From NCBI RefSeq assembly GCF_010548245.1, contig NZ_JAAGLR010001001.1, positions 1-34,071 of the forward strand: a DNA stretch of 34,071 nt, read 5' to 3'. Below, one piece after another: positions 29,487 to 34,071 of the stretch (its first letter is position 1; each line of letters begins with the position of its first letter). Source of the stretch: Streptomyces sp. SID11385 (lineage in GTDB: Bacteria; Actinomycetota; Actinomycetes; Streptomycetales; Streptomycetaceae). Made by a program: the position numbers and the translations under genes. The notes below the pieces were generated by a model, which was not told the origin of the DNA, made no database searches, and worked only from the letters and a program-made list of their open reading frames with translations.

Positions 29487-30259
29487 CGGTGACTCCCCCG
29501 AAGACCATCTCTGTCCTCACCGCGGTTCACGCGCCGGCCGCTCACCACCTGCCGGAGGCGTACAAGTCGCTTCTGGCGCAGGAACTCCCGGCGGGCTGGG
29601 ACTGGCAATGGGTTGTGCAGGAAGACGGCCAGACCGAGGACGTACGCCCGCATGTCCCCGACGACGCACGTGTGTCCTTTGGGCAGGGGCGCGCGGGCCG
29701 GGCCGCCATGGCGCGGATGCTCGGGCTGGCGCGGGCGCGCGGTGAGGTCATCAAGGCCCTAGACGCGGATGACCAGCTGCCCCCCGGAGCGCTCGCGCGC
29801 GATATCGCGGCGCTCGAAGGCCGCGCAGACATCGGCTGGGTGACTTCCCGCGTCCTCGACCTGCTCCCGGACGGCAGCACCGCCGGGTTCGAGGGCGACC
29901 CGCCCGCCGGCGAACTGGCGCGCGGCAGCGTCCTGGACTACTGGCGCACCCACGATTTCCGGGCGTCCGTGCACCCAGCGACGCTCGCGGTACGGCGCGA
30001 TCTGCTGCTCGCGCTCGGCGGCTGGATGGCGCTTCCGGCGAGCGAGGACACGGGGCTCCTCCTCGCGCTCAGCGCGGTGAGCGCGGGGTGGTTCAACGCC
30101 GAAACCGGACTCCTCTACCGAAAGTGGCCGGGGCAGGTCACGGGCGACGCGACGCACACGGACCCGACCGAGCGCGAGGCCCGTATGGCGGTGATCGCGG
30201 AGCGCGCGGCGGCGCTCGCGGCGACGGGGTGGACCTACTCCCCGACCGCCGGAGTCTGA
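29483..30259 (+). CDS. Family 2-like glycosyltransferase (GT-A fold)
   Basis: A 258-residue predicted cytoplasmic glycosyltransferase. The N-terminal strand ISVLTAVHAPAAHHLPEAYKSLLAQ and WQWVVQEDG match the GT2 nucleotide-binding half; KALDADDQLPPGAL (Asp94-Ala-Asp96) is the DxD metal site. PASEDTGLLLALS supplies a later acidic ED motif typical of the catalytic base region. Donor and acceptor unknown. GTG 29483 overlaps the GntR stop (GTGA), so the two are coupled and the regulator probably controls it. Its last 25 bp overlap the end of the convergent 30235-30810 gene. Confidence 0.87.
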   Translation: MTVTPPKTISVLTAVHAPAAHHLPEAYKSLLAQELPAGWDWQWVVQEDGQTEDVRPHVPDDARVSFGQGRAGRAAMARMLGLARARGEVIKALDADDQLPPGALARDIAALEGRADIGWVTSRVLDLLPDGSTAGFEGDPPAGELARGSVLDYWRTHDFRASVHPATLAVRRDLLLALGGWMALPASEDTGLLLALSAVSAGWFNAETGLLYRKWPGQVTGDATHTDPTEREARMAVIAERAAALAATGWTYSPTAGV

Positions 30260-30810
30260 CCGTCGCGACGGCTCTCGGGAAGGATGAGGGCGCGGGCCGA
30301 GTGGTCCGCGCCCTGGAAGGCCCCGAGCACGCCGAGATCGGCGCGGGCGGCCTCGTGGAAGGCGTTGATGGCGCGGAAGGCTTCGCGGTTCAGGTCGCGC
30401 CACTCGGTGAGGGGCCCGTCCGTCGTCCCGCGCGCTCGCCAGTCCACCGCTTTGGTCGCGGTGTTGACCGCGTGCGCGGCCTCGATCACGTCCTCGCGGG
30501 CAAGAAGCATGACGCGCTCGAAGGCCCGGCTCCGGGCGCCTTCCGCATCGGTCAGATTCTCAGCCAGGCGGTCGTCCGGGTGCGGCGACTGCGCGAGACC
30601 GGTTCGCGCCTCGTAGAGCGCGACGGCGGAGTAAACGCAGGTCCGCACGGCGTCGATGTACACCGCGTACGTCTCCAACTTCCGCTCGTCCCACCGCGTG
30701 AGCAGCACATGCCGGACGCGCTGCCGTTCCAGCATGTGGTTCGTGAGGTGCGTCGTGAGCGCACCGATCACGACGGCCCCGATGGTGACAACCTGCCCGA
30801 CAACGTCCAT
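30235..30810 (-). CDS. Membrane-anchored protein of unknown function (191 aa)
   Basis: One N-terminal membrane segment (about 3-22, VVGQVVTIGAVVIGALTTHL), then a helical soluble domain (RHVLLTRWDERKLETYAVYIDAVR, ARSRAFERVMLLAREDVIEAAH) and a short tail. Streptomyces genomes contain many proteins of this layout without known function. GAGG sits directly against ATG 30810, closer than usual, so the exact start is uncertain. It converges with and slightly overlaps the glycosyltransferase gene. Confidence 0.75.
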   Translation of the reverse strand: MDVVGQVVTIGAVVIGALTTHLTNHMLERQRVRHVLLTRWDERKLETYAVYIDAVRTCVYSAVALYEARTGLAQSPHPDDRLAENLTDAEGARSRAFERVMLLAREDVIEAAHAVNTATKAVDWRARGTTDGPLTEWRDLNREAFRAINAFHEAARADLGVLGAFQGADHSARALILPESRRDGQTPAVGE

Positions 30811-30851
30811 CCTCGCGACTCCCCCGTGCCATCGACAGCCTGAGCATGGTC

Positions 30852-31769
30852 TCAGGGCAGCACGTCGGTATCCACCCGTGAGAACACGAGATCGGACTCC
30901 TCGGTGACGTCGCCGCGCAGGCGCCGGAGCGGCGGCAGGGGTGCGCGGATCGCGGCGGGGTACGAGCCGGGGGAGTAGTCGTTGGGCAGACGGTACGGGT
31001 GGAAGCCGGCGGCGGCCATGGTGCCGAGCAGCTCGGCGGCGGAGTCCCCGAGATCGGCCATACGGGAGGGGGTCACCTCTACGGTGATCTCGGCATCGGG
31101 GCGAAGCTGCCCGAGAAGCGGCGCGAGCCCTCGTACGGCCTTCCCCTCGGCGCCCTCCACGTCAATCTTGATGACGCGGGCACGCCGTACTTCATCCTCG
31201 TTGAGCAGCGAGGCGAGTGGCGACGCGGGCACCTCGTGACGCGCCTCTATGGGCCCGTCGTACGGAACGATGCTGTTCGCGCCCATGTTGGCGGAGCTGG
31301 CGAGCACGAGCGTGAGCGTCTCCTCCCGATCGGAGACGGCCTGCTCGACAAGGCGCACGTTGTCGCCACGGTTGAGCCGGAGGTTCGCCCGCAGCAACTC
31401 GGCGAAGGTCGGGGACGCTTCGACGGACACGACGGCGCCGCCCGGTCCGACAAGCCGAGCCCCGAGCGCGGAGAAGTACCCGATGTTCGCCCCGACGTCC
31501 ACGAAGACGTCCCCGGGCTTGAGCCGACTGCCGAGCCACTTGGTGAGGTTGGGCTCCCACATGCCGAACATGTAGATGTACCGCTGAATGAGGTCGCGGG
31601 TGTCGACGTTGAACCGGGTGCCGACGCGGGTGCGGCACTGCCGCTGGCGCGGCGTGGCGCGAAGGGATTGGTTGAGGCAGGAGTCGACGACGCGCGCCTT
31701 GGCCGCGACTCCGGGGGCGTACCGGACGTAGGCGCGCGCGGTCGCCTGAGCGACGGGCAGCGTCGTCAT
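30852..31769 (-). CDS. FkbM family SAM-dependent methyltransferase
   Basis: A 305-residue methyltransferase. SAM motif I is FVDVGANIGYFSALG (about 89-103), with the acidic residue of motif II in VVSVEASP (Glu117); VIKIDVEGAEGKAVRG is the hallmark of FkbM-type O-methyltransferases. Substrates of this family range from macrolides to sugars, and none can be inferred here. ATG 31769 with CGGGAG upstream gives MTTLPVAQATARAY; an upstream ATG at 31805 would add 12 residues. It lies 42 bp after the 30235-30810 gene on the same strand and is divergent from the secreted-protein gene. Confidence 0.92.
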   Translation of the reverse strand: MTTLPVAQATARAYVRYAPGVAAKARVVDSCLNQSLRATPRQRQCRTRVGTRFNVDTRDLIQRYIYMFGMWEPNLTKWLGSRLKPGDVFVDVGANIGYFSALGARLVGPGGAVVSVEASPTFAELLRANLRLNRGDNVRLVEQAVSDREETLTLVLASSANMGANSIVPYDGPIEARHEVPASPLASLLNEDEVRRARVIKIDVEGAEGKAVRGLAPLLGQLRPDAEITVEVTPSRMADLGDSAAELLGTMAAAGFHPYRLPNDYSPGSYPAAIRAPLPPLRRLRGDVTEESDLVFSRVDTDVLP

Positions 31770-31948
31770 GGAGACTCCCGGATCGGGCGGCAGTAACTCG
31801 GGCAAGGCTAGGCTTCCGCGCCCCGCCCGGCCATGCCTCTTTCGTCGGCGCTTGCCCGCCCGCCCTCTTGTGCGGCCGCTGTGAAGGTCCTGTGGTGATC
31901 ATCGGATAGGCTGCGGCTTCTTTTCGGCACTCTCTCGAAGAGGTGTGA

Positions 31949-32782
31949 ATGAAGACAGGCAGACGGACCGCGGTCGTGGGCGCGTTCGTGGGGGCGCTCG
32001 GGCTCTCCGTGCTCAACGCGCCGGCGGCTCACGCGGCGGACACGGGGATCATCGTGTCGGACCTCGTCATCAACGACAACGTTAAGTCCATCGTCGTGGG
32101 GACGACGAAGAAGGTGTACCCGGCCTTCACCTTCAACCTCACGCTCCCGGCCGGCTACAGCACCGCCGACCCGTTCCGCTACGACGTATTCGTTTACCTC
32201 TACCACGGTGACCTCAAGGGGAAGGCCGTGAAGAACGGCGAGAACCTCATCCCCCCGATCAGCACCGGGTGCTACGAACGCGATGCCAAGCACGCGCGCT
32301 GTGAGGGCGAGCTGTTCATCGACCCGCACCCGGCCAAGTACTCGGTCGACTCCAACAGCGACGCCACGACCTGGAAGACCGCCATCGGGCTGCAGCTCTT
32401 CACGAAGAACGGCCAGCTCAAGACGGGGGAGACGGAGACCCGCCCCTACACCGTCCAGCTCAAGCGCGCCGCCAAGACCACCACCAACGCCACCCCCGAG
32501 CCCGTCACCAAGGGCAAGAAGGTCACCGTCACCGGCAAGGTGACGCGGGCGAACTGGAGCACGAAGAAGTACGACGCCTACAGCGGCCGTACCGTCAGCC
32601 TCCAGTTCCGTGCCAAGGGTGCCAAGGCGTACAAGACGCTCAAGAAGGCCACGAGCAGCAGCGCCGGGAACCTCAAGACCACGGTGACCGCCTCCGTCGA
32701 CGGCTACTACCGCTGGGTCTACTACGGCAACACGACGACCGGCGCCGCCACGAGCACCGCCGATTACGTCGACGTGCGCTGA
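31949..32782 (+). CDS. Secreted protein with Ig-like C-terminal domain, unknown function
   Basis: A 277-residue exported protein. The signal peptide is 1-30 (KTGRRTAVVGAFVGALGLSV, ending AAHAA). The mature part is beta-rich: residues 33-165 include an extracellular domain with one Cys pair (GCYERDAKHARCEG). Residues ~180-277 form an Ig-like/bacterial surface domain (KGKKVTVTGKVTRANW, SGRTVSLQFRAKGAKAYKTL, GYYRWVYYGNTTTG). No catalytic motif. GAGG lies before ATG 31949. TAGGCT (31907-31912) may be a -10 box, but a matching -35 is not clear. Confidence 0.87.
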   Translation: MKTGRRTAVVGAFVGALGLSVLNAPAAHAADTGIIVSDLVINDNVKSIVVGTTKKVYPAFTFNLTLPAGYSTADPFRYDVFVYLYHGDLKGKAVKNGENLIPPISTGCYERDAKHARCEGELFIDPHPAKYSVDSNSDATTWKTAIGLQLFTKNGQLKTGETETRPYTVQLKRAAKTTTNATPEPVTKGKKVTVTGKVTRANWSTKKYDAYSGRTVSLQFRAKGAKAYKTLKKATSSSAGNLKTTVTASVDGYYRWVYYGNTTTGAATSTADYVDVR

Positions 32783-32818
32783 CGCCCCGCCACCCTGCTA
32801 CCCCGCCACACCGCCGTA

Positions 32819-32850
32819 CGGGACCGACGGGCCCCCGCCTGTCGGTCCCG
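32819..32850. terminator. Hairpin terminator after the secreted-protein gene
   Basis: CGGGACCGAC (32819-32828) pairs exactly with GTCGGTCCCG (32841-32850) around a 12-base G/C-rich loop. There is no T-run; position after a stop and before a separate gene supports the call. Confidence 0.75.
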
Positions 32851-32868
32851 CCCCCCACACTTGACCCC

Positions 32869-33078
32869 ATGGCTGAGCGTCGTGCGTGTCCCGAGTGTCG
32901 TCGTGAGATCGCTGTCGTGGGTGGGCGGGTGGCGCGGCATGATGCGCCGGGGACGCGGGCGGCCGGGGGGCTGGAGTCGTGTCCCGGGTCGCGGCGGTAT
33001 GTCGGGGTCCGGGGCGGGCAGGACGCTCTTGAGGGGTTTGTCGTGCCGGAGTTCCCGGGGCAGATGCCCTTGTGGTGA
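32869..33078 (+). CDS. Small zinc-ribbon-like protein (69 aa)
   Basis: MAERRACPECRREIAVVGGR gives a CPEC knuckle (Cys7, Cys10), followed by RHDAPG and SCPGSRR, a partial second knuckle. The C-terminus is hydrophobic (FVVPEFPGQMPLW). Close small relatives are widespread in Streptomyces, function unknown. No strong ribosome site before ATG 32869. It converges with the NAD(P)-binding protein gene, seven bases away. Confidence 0.7.
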   Translation: MAERRACPECRREIAVVGGRVARHDAPGTRAAGGLESCPGSRRYVGVRGGQDALEGFVVPEFPGQMPLW

Positions 33079-33085
33079 GAGGGCG

Positions 33086-33742
33086 TCAGGGGGTCTTGGC
33101 CAGGCGGACCGCCGTCTCGACCGGGGTCGGGCCCGAGATGAGTTCCAGAGTCAGGCCCGCCGAGGCGGGGGAGTCGGCCAGGGCGCGGAGGACCGCGGCG
33201 ACGTCGTCGCGCGGGACCTCCCCGTAGCCCGTGCTCGTGGAGAGGGCGACCTCGCCCGTGCCGGGGGCGTCCGTGAGCCGGCCCGGGCGCAGGATCGTCC
33301 AGTCCAGGCCCGTGCGCGCGCGGATCGCGTCGTCCGCCGCGCCCTTCGCGCGCAGGTACACGTCGAAGACCTCGTCGCCCTCGTGCGCCGCGTCCGCGCC
33401 CATCGAGGAGACCATCAGGAAGCGCCGCACGCCCGCGCGTTCGGCCGCGTCCGCGAGGAGCACGGCCCCGTCGCGGTCCATCGTGTCCTTGCGGTCGCGC
33501 CCGCTGTCGGGGCCCGCCCCGGCCGCGAACACCACCACGTCCGCCCCGTCGAGCGCCTGCGCCACCTCGCCGACCGTCGCCGACTCCAGGTCGCACACCA
33601 CCGCCTGGGCGCCCGCGAGTTCCAGGTCGCCCGCCTGGTCCGGGTTCCGGATCAGGCCGACCGCCTCGTCACCGCGTCCGGCGAGCAGTCGCTCCAGCCG
33701 CAACGCGATCTGACCGTGTCCTCCTGCGATCACCATGCGCAT
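33086..33742 (-). CDS. NAD(P)-binding Rossmann protein, atypical SDR (NAD(P)H-binding, YwnB-like)
   Basis: A 218-residue protein. The N-terminal dinucleotide-binding loop is MVIAGGHGQIALRLERLLAG (Gly7, Gly8, Gly10). DVVVFAAGAGPDS, FLMVSSMGAD and LDWTILRPGRLTDAPGTG are characteristic of atypical short-chain dehydrogenases (PF13460-like), which act as oxidoreductases, epimerases or redox sensors. The classical Tyr-x3-Lys is represented by VYLRAKGAAD. Substrate unknown. ATG 33742; an ATG two codons downstream (33736) is equally possible. Confidence 0.9.
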   Translation of the reverse strand: MRMVIAGGHGQIALRLERLLAGRGDEAVGLIRNPDQAGDLELAGAQAVVCDLESATVGEVAQALDGADVVVFAAGAGPDSGRDRKDTMDRDGAVLLADAAERAGVRRFLMVSSMGADAAHEGDEVFDVYLRAKGAADDAIRARTGLDWTILRPGRLTDAPGTGEVALSTSTGYGEVPRDDVAAVLRALADSPASAGLTLELISGPTPVETAVRLAKTP

Positions 33743-33788
33743 GGCTCCGACGGTACGCCCGTACGAGGCCCGGCGCCGCTCGGACGGG

Positions 33789-34071
33789 TCAGGGCGCGGG
33801 GCGCGGGGCCCGGCTCTGGCGGGGCAGGTCGAGGCCCGCGGCGGAGTCGCAGTACTCCCGTACCGCGCTCGTCCGCGCCACCACCCGCCCCCCGTGCACG
33901 ACGAGCCGCCCGTACGCGAGCGAGAGCGCGCCGGCGAGCTGGTCGCCGCGCACCGCGAGCAGCTCGGCGGGGAAGCCCGCCTCGACCCGTACCTCCGGCA
34001 GCCCGAGCAGCGCGCGGGCCGTCGTGGAGACCGCCGCGTACGCCGCGTCCGGGCGCAGTCCGTGCTGCGAG
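33789..34071 (-). CDS. 3' end of an amidohydrolase-family gene (partial)
   Basis: The last 94 codons of a leftward gene entering from the right edge; the stop TGA is at 33791-33789. The visible part reads TARALLGLPEVRVEAGFPAE, LLAVRGDQLAGALSLAYG, RLVVHGGRVVARTSAVREYC. That is the C-terminal end of an amidohydrolase/cytosine-deaminase-like metal-dependent hydrolase, where the last beta-sandwich strands (VVHGGRVV) close. The catalytic metal-binding part lies outside the window. No function more specific than hydrolysis of an amide or amine substrate can be given. Confidence 0.8.
   Translation of the reverse strand, partial: SQHGLRPDAAYAAVSTTARALLGLPEVRVEAGFPAELLAVRGDQLAGALSLAYGRLVVHGGRVVARTSAVREYCDSAAGLDLPRQSRAPRPAP

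Noticed and set aside
28068..33000. An integrated element at the tRNA-Tyr gene
   Set aside because: No integrase, excisionase, replication gene or repeated tRNA end is visible to the right of the tRNA; a KorSA-like GntR gene alone is not enough.

Overview
The window is chromosomal DNA from a high-GC actinomycete, almost certainly a Streptomyces. Third codon positions are strongly G/C, GTG starts are common, genes overlap by GTGA/ATGA, and the right half follows a familiar Streptomyces gene order (second nuo cluster, htpX, yccF, yeaQ-like, yajQ, tRNA-Tyr). No organism label is given, so the genus is an inference.

Left part (1-21.5 kb): accessory DNA dominated by the transfer module of an actinobacterial integrative/conjugative element or plasmid. 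It opens with the 3' end of a TPR-repeat gene, a DUF5655-type PD-(D/E)XK protein, and a convergent orphan DNA methyltransferase. A co-directional type IV secretion block follows: NlpC/P60 cell-wall hydrolase, small VirB2-like membrane protein, VirB8-like protein, VirB6-like polytopic protein, a VirB3/VirB4-N-like SCO6880-family protein, a small unknown, and the VirB4-type ATPase. Next come element-specific proteins of unknown function, a regulatory-looking stretch (26-bp perfect palindrome, one isolated type I-E-like CRISPR repeat, a minus-strand micro-gene with its own terminator, a cluster of short dyads), a relaxase-like protein lacking the HUH histidines, an MFS exporter plus ATP-grasp ligase pair, the VirD4/TraG-type coupling protein, a micro-gene, and a DnaB-N-domain protein. 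No integrase is visible.

Junction (about 21.5 kb): the DnaB-N-domain protein runs in frame into the last ~85 residues of NADH dehydrogenase subunit NuoL, whose normal neighbours nuoM and nuoN follow at once. The element is therefore joined to the chromosome inside nuoL. The rest of nuoL and nuoA-K are not in the window. This is either a real insertion, deletion or recombination event, or an assembly join.

Right part (21.8-34 kb): core chromosome. It carries nuoM, nuoN, an HtpX-like M48 protease, YccF, a GlsB/YeaQ/YmgE membrane protein, YajQ and tRNA-Tyr(GUA) with a strong terminator. The tRNA-Tyr gene is the known type of attachment site for SLP1 in S. coelicolor, but no element start is visible here. 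After it come a GntR/UTRA regulator with a tandem operator, a coupled glycosyltransferase, an unknown membrane-anchored protein, an FkbM methyltransferase, a secreted protein, a small zinc-ribbon protein, an NAD(P)-binding protein and the 3' end of an amidohydrolase gene.

The transfer genes would build a cell-envelope channel (VirB6/B8/B2-like) powered by VirB4 and the coupling protein, with the NlpC/P60 enzyme opening peptidoglycan. Whether transfer is still possible is doubtful, because the only relaxase-like gene seen appears catalytically dead and the replication-type gene is truncated.
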